From: an uncultured Blastocatellia bacterium
Lineage (GTDB): Bacteria; Acidobacteriota; Blastocatellia; Pyrinomonadales; Pyrinomonadaceae
Assembly (NCBI GenBank): GCA_946480785.1
Contig: CAMLLD010000020.1
Span: 1 to 64,000, forward strand
Direction: 5' to 3'
DNA: 64,000 nt
Shown here: one piece after another, positions 45,425 to 54,160 of the stretch
How the letters are laid out: every line of letters starts with the position of its first letter
Numbering within the stretch: the first letter of the stretch is position 1
Notes under the pieces: generated by a model
The model's input: only the letters and a program-made list of their open reading frames with translations
Told to the model about the DNA's origin: nothing
Databases searched by the model: none
Made by a program: the position numbers and the translations under genes

Positions 45425-45956
45425 GAGATTTCTCAGGGTTGAGAACGCCGAAGCTGGGGTGTGCGCGGCAGTTTTTTAAGCCACCCCGCCCAGAAGGGGC
45501 AGCTAACCGCCGCGCACATCATCGACATCAGACCACGTAAAACCAAGCTCCTCCCAAAGCCTGGTTTATCGCTTAACTCCGTGTAAGCAACGCCGCCGCT
45601 CGGCGTCACGTCTGCGCTCCCGCGCCGTAAAGCTCCACGGTGTCAAGACGAGTGCCTGTTGCCGACATGAGGACCTTTGAGAACTTGTCAATTTCAAACT
45701 AGCTGAGCCGCGATTCTTCGAGGTCTTTTCGGGCTCAAGTTTTCGTCTAACCTCTCTACGGCTGGACTAAACGTATTCTAGTAGGGGCACCTTACACTAC
45801 TTGCAAGAAACTTTGCAACAGGAAAATGGCTTTCACCCCTCCGCCCCCGTCTGCCCCGGTTCGGGCTGGCAACAGGAATATTTGCTGCCCGCATCTGACC
45901 ACCGTCATATTGGCGGCCCTTCAGGGACTCCGAAACCAACTCAGGCAGGAATTAAA
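45425..45956. other. long non-coding leader region
   Basis: This 532-base gap between mqnD and the TonB-C protein gene has no supported gene. Besides the strong hairpin listed separately it has a CTGAGA-gatt-TCTCAG inverted repeat across the mqnD stop and a possible TATTCT -10 near 45775. The last 156 bases are open in frame with the next gene but do not look like protein. Confidence 0.6.
45458..45520. other. strong two-tier hairpin, candidate structured RNA
   Basis: A 12-bp stem (GGTGTGCGCGGC with GCCGCGCACATC, one G-U pair) closes a 39-base loop that holds a second CCCC/GGGG hairpin and a run of six T. It starts 34 bases after mqnD. It could be a 3'-end structure of the mqn operon or the start of a structured leader. 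It fits no riboswitch class I know. Confidence 0.5.
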
Positions 45957-47039
45957 GTGCGACGATCACAGTTATTTACGGCAAAGTTATTTTTCGCGAA
46001 TGCAATGCTGGCTGCGGCGACGCTGGCAATAAGTGCTACCGGCGTGCTGGCCCAGTCCAGTGTCAGTGGACCCGACCTTCCCGACGCTAACAGGATCATC
46101 CAGGCCTTCACAGCCAAGGAAGGAGAGTTTCGGCGCGCGCTCAATAACTACTCGTTCAAGCGCGACGCGCTCATCCAGAGCATCGGCATGGGTGGGCAGG
46201 TCATGGGCGAGTATCATCGCGTGTCGAATTTCACCTTTGACGATCAGGGAAATCGCTACGAGAAGATCACGTTCTTCCCGATGGCAACAATGCCTGAAGT
46301 GACCCCTGAAGACATCGAAGATCTCGGCGGCATCGAGCCTTTCGCGCTCGAGCCTTCAAAGATCCCGCTCTACAACATTCGTTACGTCGGCAAAGAGAAG
46401 ATTGACGAGTTGAACCTCTACATCTTCGACGTTGCGCCGAAAGTCATTCCCGATCCGAAGAAAAGCAAGGAGCGTCTCTTCGTCGGCCGCGTATGGGTCG
46501 ACGATCAGGATCTGCAGATCGTGAAGACGAAGGGAAAGGGCGTTCCCGAGACAAAGAACAACAAGTTCCCGACTGTAGAAACGTACCGCGAGCACATCGA
46601 CGGTCGTTACTGGTTTCCGACCTATTCATACGCCGACGAGGAACTCGTTTACGACAACGGCAGCACGCTGCACGTTCGTTTGCAAGTGCGCTACACGGAC
46701 TTCGCGCCGGCACGTGCGACGTTGAAGGTCACAGAGGTTGGCGAGAGTGAAACGTCTTCAGCGAAGCCGATCGAAGCGGGCGTGTTGAATGCGAAGGCGA
46801 CGTCGCTGCCGAAACCCGTCTACTCGGAAGAAGCCAAGCGGCTCAAGCTGCACGGCCGCGTGACGGTGCGCGTTGTTGTCGATGAGACCGGCAAGGTGAC
46901 TTCAGCGTTAGCGCTCGATGGTCCAGCGCCGTTGCGACAGGCAGCCGAAGAAGCAGCACGGCAGGCGACGTTCACACCGGCAAACGAAGGTGGCATCACT
47001 ACGAAGATGACGGGCACGCTAACTTACGACTTCCCGTAA
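45957..47039 (+). CDS. secreted protein with TonB C-terminal domain
   Basis: A 360-residue exported protein. Signal peptide about 1-28 (ISATGVLAQSS). Residues about 35-255 form a beta-rich domain resembling the outer-membrane lipoprotein-sorting/LolA-like folds of acidobacterial proteins (YEKITFFPMATMPEVTPEDIEDLGG; VGRVWVDDQDLQIVKTKGKG). Residues about 275-360 are a TonB_C domain (PVYSEEAKRLKLHGRVTVRVVVDETG...TFTPA). A GTG start with CAGGA seven bases upstream gives the signal peptide directly; the longer frame before it is not protein-like. It may link envelope lipid or protein handling to TonB-like energy transfer. Its stop overlaps the end of plsC. Confidence 0.8.
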   Translation: MRRSQLFTAKLFFANAMLAAATLAISATGVLAQSSVSGPDLPDANRIIQAFTAKEGEFRRALNNYSFKRDALIQSIGMGGQVMGEYHRVSNFTFDDQGNRYEKITFFPMATMPEVTPEDIEDLGGIEPFALEPSKIPLYNIRYVGKEKIDELNLYIFDVAPKVIPDPKKSKERLFVGRVWVDDQDLQIVKTKGKGVPETKNNKFPTVETYREHIDGRYWFPTYSYADEELVYDNGSTLHVRLQVRYTDFAPARATLKVTEVGESETSSAKPIEAGVLNAKATSLPKPVYSEEAKRLKLHGRVTVRVVVDETGKVTSALALDGPAPLRQAAEEAARQATFTPANEGGITTKMTGTLTYDFP

Positions 47040-47813
47040 GCCGAGCGCTGCTGCAATCGAGCCACGGACGTCGGCGATCAACTTGTTGATGTCTTCGTCC
47101 GTGGCCACGTCTTTCGTCGACACCGGCGGCAACAACACCATCTCAATCGTTCCCGACTTCGCTTCACCAGTTCCCTTGCCCATCAATTCATCCGAATGCC
47201 TGATCGCGATCGGCACGACCGGAACACCGGCCTGTCGAGCCATGTAGAAAGCGCCCTTCTTGAACGGCAACAACTCGCCGGGCTGCGCACGCGTTCCCTC
47301 GACAAAAACGCCGAACGAAATACCCGAGCGAATGCGTTCCGCGGCAGCGTCCGTCGTGCGGATCGCGCTTTCACGGTTACTGCGATCGATCGCCATCACG
47401 TTTACGAAGCCCATTCCGACACCAAGCACCGGTACTTTCAACAACTCTTTTTTCGCGAGCAGTCCGATACGCCGGCCAGTGAAGATGAAGAGCGTTGCAG
47501 TGTCGAGATACGAACGATGGTTGGCGACAAAAACGTAAGTCTGTTTCGGATCGAGTAGTTCCAGGCCTTTGACAACGACACGCACGCCACTCAAACGCAG
47601 CCACAGCCGCGCGCCAAGCGTGGCCACCGGATAAACGAGGTCGTGCTTGTTCACGAGCCACGCGACGAGCAGAACCGGCGGTCCGAGCGTGCCGAGCAGC
47701 GCGCCCGCGAGAAACAACGACCACCAATAATGCAACCGCCGCATAAAACTGCGAGGCCGCCTTGTGATAGACTCCTCGGCCATAGTTTTCTCGATTGCTG
47801 TGGTCTCTGCCAT
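47019..47813 (-). CDS. plsC: 1-acyl-sn-glycerol-3-phosphate acyltransferase
   Basis: A 264-residue membrane acyltransferase that makes phosphatidic acid from lysophosphatidic acid. One or two N-terminal membrane helices (about 30-60), then the catalytic HxxxxD motif (ANHRSYLDT), the acyl-acceptor motif FVEGTRAQPGE and VPVVPIAIRHSDE. The start is uncertain between this ATG and one 30 bases downstream (MAEESITRR); neither has a strong ribosome-binding site. It is divergent from the M14 peptidase, with only 23 bases between starts, so promoters overlap coding sequence. The tail overlaps the preceding gene end by 21 bases. Confidence 0.92.
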   Translation of the reverse strand: MAETTAIEKTMAEESITRRPRSFMRRLHYWWSLFLAGALLGTLGPPVLLVAWLVNKHDLVYPVATLGARLWLRLSGVRVVVKGLELLDPKQTYVFVANHRSYLDTATLFIFTGRRIGLLAKKELLKVPVLGVGMGFVNVMAIDRSNRESAIRTTDAAAERIRSGISFGVFVEGTRAQPGELLPFKKGAFYMARQAGVPVVPIAIRHSDELMGKGTGEAKSGTIEMVLLPPVSTKDVATDEDINKLIADVRGSIAAALGLREVVS

Positions 47814-47836
47814 CAATTCGCGCAAAGGAAATTGGA

Positions 47837-50329
47837 ATGATTAGCCGTCGCCCAGTCGCGGCCGCTGTGGCCGTCTGCGTCTGTCTCGTTGCGAGCGCCG
47901 CGTCGTTTGCGCAACGGCCGGTCGCACGCGCAGCCGTAATCCCGTCGCCGAAGTCAGTGCTCGGATTCACGCCCGGAGACGATCGCACGATTGCCGACTG
48001 GTCGCAGATCACGAATTACTTCGAACGGTTGGACCGCGCTTCCGATCGCGTGCTGGTCCAGACGTTGGGCCAATCAACGCTTAAACGCCCGCTGATCGTC
48101 GCCTTCATCAGCGCGCGAGAGAATATACTGGCGCTCGAAAAATACAAAGACATTCAGCGCCAACTCGCCGATCCACGACTCGTCACGCAGAGGCTGCAAC
48201 GCGACCGTCTCATCGCCGACGGCAAGGTTGTCATCACGATCTCCTGCTCGATTCACTCGACCGAGATCGTCGCGTCGCAGATGTCGATGCAACTCGCTTA
48301 CGAACTGGCAAACGCGCAGGACGCCGACACGCGTGAGATCCTCCAGAACACGATTCTGCTATTGATCCCTTCACCGAATCCCGACGGCGTCGACATCGTC
48401 GCCAACTGGTATCGCAAAACTCTCGGCACGCCTTTCGAAGGTAGAGAACCACCCGAACTCTATCACCATTACGCGGGCCACGATGACAACCGCGACTGGT
48501 TCATGCTGAACCTGAAAGAGACGCAACTGATCACGCGTCTACTGTGGCACGACTGGTTTCCGCAGATCGTCTACGACGTGCATCAACAGGGCTCGAACGG
48601 TTCGCGACTCTTCATTCCACCGTTTTACGATCCGGCAAATCCAAACATCTCGCCCTTGCTGCTGCGACAAGTCGGGCTAATCGGTCACAAAGTCGCCGCG
48701 GATCTCGAGGCCGCCGGTTTCAAAGGCGTGTTGACGAACGCGCTTTACGACACGTGGTGGCACGGCGGCTTCCGCACCGCGCCTTACTTTCACAACTCGA
48801 TCGGCATTCTTTCGGAAGCGGCGAGCGCGCGACTGATGACTCCCGCGACGGTCACTGCCGAACAACTCACGCGTTCATCGACGCGCGGCATGCGCAGCGC
48901 TACCGAAGCTACGACCAACTTTCCCGATCCCTGGCCGGGCGGGACGTGGCGGCCGCGCGACATCATGGACATGGAGTTGATCGCGGCGCGTGGAGTGCTG
49001 TCGATGGCGGCGAAGTATCGCGCGAGCTACTTGCAGAATTTTTACGAACTCGGGCGGGGCAACGTCGAGCAGCAAGCGAAACCGGATCAGCCGGTTGCTT
49101 ATCTGATCCCGGCGGGTCAGGCACGCGACGAAGCAGTCGCAAAACTGCTTGGCAGTTTGATCGATCAGGGCGTGGAAGTTTATCGGCTCGATCACGAACT
49201 GCACCTGACCTTCGGCCCGCAAGTCTTGCAGCGCACAAATGCGGCGAATGAGAAACTCGGCACGTATCGCACGCTGATCGCGCAAACGACGGCGATGCAG
49301 GAAGTGCCAACCGGTAGTTACATCGTGTTTCTCGCGCAGCCGCAACGCACGAATGTACTCGCGCTCTTCGAGCCGCAGATCTACCCGAACCGGCTCACAC
49401 CGCAGGGCGAGGCCGAACGGCCGTACGACGTCGCAGGCTGGACGTTGCCGCTGCAAATGGGCGTGGATGCCCCGGCGGTCACCGCTATCCGCGAATCAGA
49501 GACCGAACGGCGTTTGACGCGACTTACGGACCCAAACCAAGTCAGAACAGATCTCGCGCTCGCCGTTGCGAAAGCGGGGGAATCGCCGATCAAGAACCTC
49601 GTCAAACAAGCGGTCCGCGTCGGCATCTACAAAGGCTCGACCGGCAACATGGACGAAGGCTGGACGCGCTACATCTTCGACACCTTCAACGTGCCTTACC
49701 AATCCGCCCGCGACGCCGACATTCGCCAGGGCGGCCTGCACGCGAAGTTCGACGTGCTGCTATTTCCTTCGGAGCGGAGCACGGAGATCGTCGCGGGAAA
49801 TCCGGCCGGTTCGCTGCCGGCAGAATACACCGGCGGCATCACGGAAGCGGGCGTCAAGAACCTGAAAGACTTCGTCGCCGACGGCGGCACTCTCGTCTGT
49901 TTCGACGCTGCCTGCGAGCTCGCGATCAAGCAATTCAACCTGCCGCTGCGGAACGTGCTCGAGGGCGTGAGATCATCCGATTTTTATTGTCCGGGCTCGA
50001 TCGTAGCCTTGGATGTCGATAATAAAACGCCATTTGCTTTCAACCTACCAACCAAACTGCCCGCTTATTTCATCAACAGTTCGGCATTCGCAGCGACGGG
50101 CGACGGCGTTCGAGTGATTGCGCGCTACGCCAAAGAGAATGTGTTGCTGTCCGGATGGCTACTCGGCGAAGACAAGTTACGCGGCCAGATTGCTCTCGCG
50201 GAGACAAATGTCGGGAAAGGGCGGGTTGTGTTGTTTGCGTTTCGGCCGCAGCACCGCGGACAGGCTTGGGCGACGTTGCCGCTGATTTGGAATGTATTGT
50301 CGAACGCGGCGGCGAGTGGCTCTGAATAA
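47837..50329 (+). CDS. secreted M14 family zinc carboxypeptidase
   Basis: An 830-residue exported metallopeptidase. Signal peptide about 1-25 (VASAASFAQ). Zinc ligands His140 and Glu143 (SIHSTE) and His249 (YDVHQQG) form the HxxE...H site; Glu327 (GILSEAAS) is a candidate catalytic base. The peptidase domain covers about 45-370; the rest (about 400-830) contains a beta-rich region and a glutamine-amidotransferase-like alpha/beta domain (VRVGIYKGSTGNMDEGW; LKDFVADGGTLVCFDAA). This architecture is common in secreted peptidases of Acidobacteriota and Bacteroidota. It probably degrades extracellular peptides. AAAGGAAA precedes the ATG. Confidence 0.88.
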   Translation: MISRRPVAAAVAVCVCLVASAASFAQRPVARAAVIPSPKSVLGFTPGDDRTIADWSQITNYFERLDRASDRVLVQTLGQSTLKRPLIVAFISARENILALEKYKDIQRQLADPRLVTQRLQRDRLIADGKVVITISCSIHSTEIVASQMSMQLAYELANAQDADTREILQNTILLLIPSPNPDGVDIVANWYRKTLGTPFEGREPPELYHHYAGHDDNRDWFMLNLKETQLITRLLWHDWFPQIVYDVHQQGSNGSRLFIPPFYDPANPNISPLLLRQVGLIGHKVAADLEAAGFKGVLTNALYDTWWHGGFRTAPYFHNSIGILSEAASARLMTPATVTAEQLTRSSTRGMRSATEATTNFPDPWPGGTWRPRDIMDMELIAARGVLSMAAKYRASYLQNFYELGRGNVEQQAKPDQPVAYLIPAGQARDEAVAKLLGSLIDQGVEVYRLDHELHLTFGPQVLQRTNAANEKLGTYRTLIAQTTAMQEVPTGSYIVFLAQPQRTNVLALFEPQIYPNRLTPQGEAERPYDVAGWTLPLQMGVDAPAVTAIRESETERRLTRLTDPNQVRTDLALAVAKAGESPIKNLVKQAVRVGIYKGSTGNMDEGWTRYIFDTFNVPYQSARDADIRQGGLHAKFDVLLFPSERSTEIVAGNPAGSLPAEYTGGITEAGVKNLKDFVADGGTLVCFDAACELAIKQFNLPLRNVLEGVRSSDFYCPGSIVALDVDNKTPFAFNLPTKLPAYFINSSAFAATGDGVRVIARYAKENVLLSGWLLGEDKLRGQIALAETNVGKGRVVLFAFRPQHRGQAWATLPLIWNVLSNAAASGSE

Positions 50330-50438
50330 GACGTATAACGGCTTGCACCCGATTCACTTGGAACGCTATTCTTTAACCGGTTTTTCTCTCCCGCTTTATT
50401 CCCGATCAAAACCGCGTGCTGAACGTCAGGAGCTTGCT

Positions 50439-51785
50439 ATGAAAAAGCTTTCCACTGCCTTATTGCTCCTCTCCCTGCTTGCCGTTTCGGCCGGCTTGTC
50501 CTTCGGACAGGGCCGCCCGCGACGGGTCGGGGACCAGGCGAGCACGCCCCAAAGCACCGCTCCTGAGAGCACTGCGCCCGCTACAACGGCGCCAACCAAA
50601 CCGCCCGTGCTGGGCGGCGCCAACTATCCCAACAACCAGAAGCCGCAGTCGCAGCAGCAGGATCAAGCACCGGCGGCCCCGGAAGAGGTCGACGCCGGCG
50701 ACATCGTGAAGGTCAACACCACGCTCGTCTCGATTCCCGTCAGCGTAATGGATCGCGATGGCCGTTACGTGCCCAACCTGCAGAAAGACGACTTTCGCAT
50801 TTGGGAAGACGGCGTCGAACAGGAGGTCGCGTTCTTTCAGTCAGTCGACAAGCCTTTCTCGGTCGTGCTGATGCTCGACACGAGCCCGTCCACGCAGTTT
50901 CGTTTGGAAGACATTCAGGACGCCGCGATCAGCTTCGTCAATCAACTGCGGCCTGACGATCGCGTGATGGTCGTTTCCTTCAACGACGACATCAAGGTCC
51001 TGAGCGAGTTCACGACCGATCGTTCCAAACTTCAACGCGCGATTCAGCGCGCGCACACCGGCGACGGCACGCGGCTCTACGACGCGGTGGACATGGTGAT
51101 GAACCAGCAGTTGTCACGCGTTCAGGGACGAAAGGCAATCGTGTTGTTTACCGACGGCGTCGATACGACGAGCAAGCGCGCCGATTACCAGAGCAACATG
51201 ATGGACGCGCAGGAACTCGACGCGCTCGTTTACACCGTGCAGTACGACACGTCGCAGGACATGAACTCCGGCAACTATCCGAGCGGTGGTGGTTATCCCC
51301 GCGGTGGCCAGATTGACGTGTTTGGCACGATTCTCGGCGGCATCTTCGGTGGTGGTCGTCGCAGTGGCGGTGGTTATCCGCGCGGCGGCGGTGGTTATCC
51401 GCGCGGCGGCGGCGGTTATCCGCGTGGTGGTGGTTATCCTCGTGGCGGCGGAAACGGGCGCGGCGATTACGAACTCGCCGATCACTACTTGCGTGAGATC
51501 GCCGACACGACCGGCGGCCGCGAGTATCGCGCGGACACGCTCCAGAACATGTCGGTGGCGTTTGCGAACGTAGCGGAAGAACTACGGCGGCAGTACAGCA
51601 TCGGCTACTACCCGAAACGTCCGGCGCAGCCGGGAGACAGGCGGCAAATCAAAGTGCGGGCGAAGCAGCCAAACCTCGCGGTGCGCGCGCGTGACAGCTA
51701 TGTCTTCAGTCAGTCGGGAGGCGTTGCGGTGTCAGACAACTCGCAACAGCAAAATGCGCCCGTGTTACGGAAGCACACGTTTTGA
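50439..51785 (+). CDS. secreted VWFA-related acidobacterial protein
   Basis: A 448-residue exported protein. Signal peptide about 1-23 (AGLSFGQG), a Thr/Pro/Gln-rich linker to about 80, a beta-domain (VNTTLVSIPVSVMDRDGRYV, about 88-130) and a von Willebrand A domain with MIDAS residues in LDTSPST (about 147-153). The VWA fold is interrupted at about residues 281-342 by a Gly/Tyr/Pro/Arg-rich tandem repeat, then resumes with HYLREIADTTGGREYRAD and YSIGYYP. CAGGAG precedes the ATG. The domain set matches proteins annotated as VWFA-related acidobacterial; the role is probably metal-dependent adhesion at the envelope. Confidence 0.88.
   Translation: MKKLSTALLLLSLLAVSAGLSFGQGRPRRVGDQASTPQSTAPESTAPATTAPTKPPVLGGANYPNNQKPQSQQQDQAPAAPEEVDAGDIVKVNTTLVSIPVSVMDRDGRYVPNLQKDDFRIWEDGVEQEVAFFQSVDKPFSVVLMLDTSPSTQFRLEDIQDAAISFVNQLRPDDRVMVVSFNDDIKVLSEFTTDRSKLQRAIQRAHTGDGTRLYDAVDMVMNQQLSRVQGRKAIVLFTDGVDTTSKRADYQSNMMDAQELDALVYTVQYDTSQDMNSGNYPSGGGYPRGGQIDVFGTILGGIFGGGRRSGGGYPRGGGGYPRGGGGYPRGGGYPRGGGNGRGDYELADHYLREIADTTGGREYRADTLQNMSVAFANVAEELRRQYSIGYYPKRPAQPGDRRQIKVRAKQPNLAVRARDSYVFSQSGGVAVSDNSQQQNAPVLRKHTF
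51366..51452 (+). repeat. 21-base coding tandem repeat (GGYPRGG)
   Basis: About four units encode GGYPRGG-type heptapeptides inside the VWA domain. Units 1 and 2 are nearly identical in DNA (GGTTATCCGCGCGGCGGCGG); later units differ mainly in third positions and one is shorter by one glycine. Such arrays can change copy number by slippage. Confidence 0.75.
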
Positions 51786-51786
51786 T

Positions 51787-53841
51787 TTAGAGTCGCGTCT
51801 GTTCAATCGCCGGCAACACCACAATCAATACCGCGCCGCCAGTCCCATCGCGATTGCGCGCCGAGACCACGCCGCCGTGCAACTCAACCAGGTGGCGCAC
51901 GATCGCGAGCCCCAATCCGAGTCCGCCGTGCTTGCGCGTGATCGAGCCGTCCGCCTGGCTAAACCGCTCAAAAATTCGCGGCAGGAAATCCGGCGGAATT
52001 CCCGGCCCTGAGTCTTCAATGCGAACTTCCGCGAGTGCTTTCTCCTGTCGCAGATAAATATCGACCGTTCCCCGCGCGGGCGTGAACTTCACCGCGTTCG
52101 CTAACAAGTTCCAGAACACCTGCTGCAAACGTTCGACGTCGGCCTTGACGATCACGTCGTGCGCCTCGAAGTGCGAACGGATCTCGATTTCTTTCGCCTC
52201 CGCGGCCGGACGAATCGCGTCGATCGCCGCGTGAATCACGAGCAACAGATCGAGGTTCTGGGTGTTGATGCGTAACTTCCCGGTGATGATGCGCGACACG
52301 TCGAGCAGGTCTTCGACGATCTGCTTCTGCATCAGCGCGTTTCGTTCGATGATCTCCACCGCATGACTCGCCGCTGCCGGATCGAGTTGGCCTGCACGCA
52401 ACAGACGCGACCAACCAACGACCGCATTCAAGGGCGTGCGCAACTCGTGCGAAACAGTCGCCAGAAACTCTTCCTTCAAACGGCTCGCCTCTTCGGCGTC
52501 TTCGCGCGCCTGACTTTCACTACGCAACAGTTCGCCGCGTTCGATCTCCGCGCGCACTGCCGGCGTGATGTCCATCGTCACGCCGCGCATCCCGATCGGA
52601 CCAGTATCGTCACAAACAACAATCGACTGCGCTTCGACCCAGATCTCCCGGCCGTCTTTGTGAATCATGCGGAAGCGACTGCTGCCTCCTTTGCCCGAAG
52701 CAAAAATCTCCGCGGCTTCCGCCACCGCGCGTTCGCGGTCTTCGGGATGAACCACGCGCAAGCCAAATTGCCGCGCCGCTAACCACTCCTCGGCGCTGTA
52801 ACCCAACATCGTTCCGATATGACTACTGACGAACTCGGTGCGGTAATCATCGGAACCCGGTTTGCCCCACGATTCCCAAACCACACCCGGAACATGCGCG
52901 ACGATATCTTCGATCCGGCGACGGTTGAGTTCCAGTTCCGATCCGAGTTTGGCTGTCTCGATTTGGGCTCGTCGCCGCTCGTTCATTACCGCCGCCACGA
53001 CGAGCGTCATCAACGAAGTCGTTCCCACGAATGAGATCAAAAGTAACAACGAAACGTTCGGGTTGCGTTGCACGAATGGACCATAACCTTTACTCGCGCC
53101 CCATACGGCCACAGCCGCCATCACCACGATCGACGTCGTCACCATCCGCTGATCAAACCGCAAGGCGGCCCAGAGCAAACACGGCAGACAAAGATAAGTC
53201 AGCGGATAAGTCTTGACCGGCCCGGGAAACCAGCCGGCAAAGACGATCAGCACGACAATCAACAGCAACACAAACAGCGAAGCGATCTCCGGCCAATCGT
53301 GGGCGGTGAGCCGGCCGGGTTTACTCCACGACAGCAGCAGCGAACCCACGATCAGCGCGCCGAAGCCGTCGCCCATCAACCACGTCAACCAAAGCGACGT
53401 GAAACGATTCCACTCCGCGCCGCCGCTCAAACACAAACTCAAGTTCCCGATCGTCGCACTCACCAGCGGCGCCAGCACCGCCGCACAGATAACAAACCTT
53501 AGCACTTCATTAACGGAATCGAGCGTGCCGCGCCAACGCACTACTCGCAACAGCAGCCAGTAAGCCACCAGCGCCTGCGCCGTGTTTCCAATCGCGATGC
53601 CGAGTGCTGCAGCACCGGGAATGTTGGTCGAGAGATTCGCCGCGAGTGCGCCGAGAAAAATGCCCGGCCAGAGTTGTAGTCCAAAGATCAGCAGCGACGC
53701 GATCGCGATGCCCGCGGGCGGCCAAACAGGAGTGACGTTCGAATGCAGTGTGGCGAGCGAAAGACCGAGCTCGGCGGCAGCGAAATAGACGACGGCCAGA
53801 AAGAGATTTAGGCCGACGAGGGGAACAGTCTTAAGTCTCAT
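51787..53841 (-). CDS. MASE1-PAS sensor histidine kinase
   Basis: A 684-residue membrane sensor. Residues about 8-300 are a MASE1 domain with about eight helices (LGLSLATLHSNVTPVWPPAGIA near the N-terminus), a PAS domain follows (about 310-430, with WGKPGSDDYRTEFVSSHIGTM), then HisKA with His465 (SHELRTPL) and HATPase (NLLANAVKFTP, DSGPGIP, GGLGLGLAIV). There is no receiver. Its HisKA/HATPase half is closely similar to that of the soluble hybrid kinase near 9-12 kb (DLLDVSRIITGKLR in both). The start lies directly after a promoter-terminator unit that may attenuate it. Confidence 0.93.
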   Translation of the reverse strand: MRLKTVPLVGLNLFLAVVYFAAAELGLSLATLHSNVTPVWPPAGIAIASLLIFGLQLWPGIFLGALAANLSTNIPGAAALGIAIGNTAQALVAYWLLLRVVRWRGTLDSVNEVLRFVICAAVLAPLVSATIGNLSLCLSGGAEWNRFTSLWLTWLMGDGFGALIVGSLLLSWSKPGRLTAHDWPEIASLFVLLLIVVLIVFAGWFPGPVKTYPLTYLCLPCLLWAALRFDQRMVTTSIVVMAAVAVWGASKGYGPFVQRNPNVSLLLLISFVGTTSLMTLVVAAVMNERRRAQIETAKLGSELELNRRRIEDIVAHVPGVVWESWGKPGSDDYRTEFVSSHIGTMLGYSAEEWLAARQFGLRVVHPEDRERAVAEAAEIFASGKGGSSRFRMIHKDGREIWVEAQSIVVCDDTGPIGMRGVTMDITPAVRAEIERGELLRSESQAREDAEEASRLKEEFLATVSHELRTPLNAVVGWSRLLRAGQLDPAAASHAVEIIERNALMQKQIVEDLLDVSRIITGKLRINTQNLDLLLVIHAAIDAIRPAAEAKEIEIRSHFEAHDVIVKADVERLQQVFWNLLANAVKFTPARGTVDIYLRQEKALAEVRIEDSGPGIPPDFLPRIFERFSQADGSITRKHGGLGLGLAIVRHLVELHGGVVSARNRDGTGGAVLIVVLPAIEQTRL

Positions 53842-53856
53842 TGCTCACGGGGCAAT

Positions 53857-53889
53857 AAAAAAGCGCGGCGGTTTAGCCGTCCGCCGCGC
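53857..53889 (-). terminator. intrinsic terminator upstream of the MASE1 kinase
   Basis: On the minus strand, GCGCGGCGG and CCGCCGCGC form a perfect 9-bp GC stem with a nine-base loop, followed at once by six T. The T run ends only 15 bases before the kinase ATG, so it is placed to block transcripts entering that gene. Confidence 0.75.
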
Positions 53890-53924
53890 CAACTATACCC
53901 ACAGGAGGAAAGGGGTATTCAACG
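53857..53924 (-). ncRNA. candidate short RNA or attenuator leader
   Basis: A predicted transcript of about 68 bases starts after a good sigma-70 promoter and ends at a strong intrinsic terminator, directly before the MASE1 kinase start. The body contains CCTTTCCTCC, the complement of a Shine-Dalgarno sequence. It may be an independent small RNA or a leader whose terminator is conditionally bypassed. Boundaries are inferred from the promoter and hairpin; no known RNA family was recognised. Confidence 0.5.
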
Positions 53925-53930
53925 GGGCAA

Positions 53931-53959
53931 AGTATAAGTGATTCGCTGCACGCTGGCAA
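53931..53959 (-). promoter_or_regulatory. sigma-70 promoter of the short RNA/kinase leader
   Basis: On the minus strand TTGCCA is followed after exactly 17 bases by TATACT. It points at the terminator 40-75 bases downstream and then at the MASE1 kinase. Confidence 0.6.
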
Positions 53960-54061
53960 TGTGCGGTTTCGCACTAACTCGCGGGTTGTTTATTGCCAAA
54001 CAGACACCAAAGAATGTCAAACGCGTGCCTGTCAAAACGAAACGCATCAATGACATTTATC

Positions 54062-54082
54062 CGCGCGCCGCTGTGCTAAGAT
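54062..54082 (+). promoter_or_regulatory. promoter-like motif A, copy 2
   Basis: CGCGCGCC, seven bases, then TAAGATGCCCGCATC, matching the motif before the degenerate kinase gene near 25.96 kb. It lies about 80 bases before the cheB ATG. Confidence 0.35.
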
Positions 54083-54160
54083 GCCCGCATCCCCGATTCC
54101 TGACAGCGACTGTTACCTTCCATTTTCTGTCGGGCACTGTTTCTTAAACCAGGAGCGTTC

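Larger units (their letters stand above)
53842..54160. other. divergent intergenic region with RNA unit and promoter motif
   Basis: This 319-base gap separates the MASE1 kinase from cheB. The left half holds a complete minus-strand transcription unit; the right half holds the CGCGCGCC/TAAGAT motif. No other gene is seen. Confidence 0.6.

Noticed and set aside
45458..45520. Cobalamin or other known riboswitch
   Set aside because: No B12 box or other hallmark motif is visible, and the downstream gene has no matching function.
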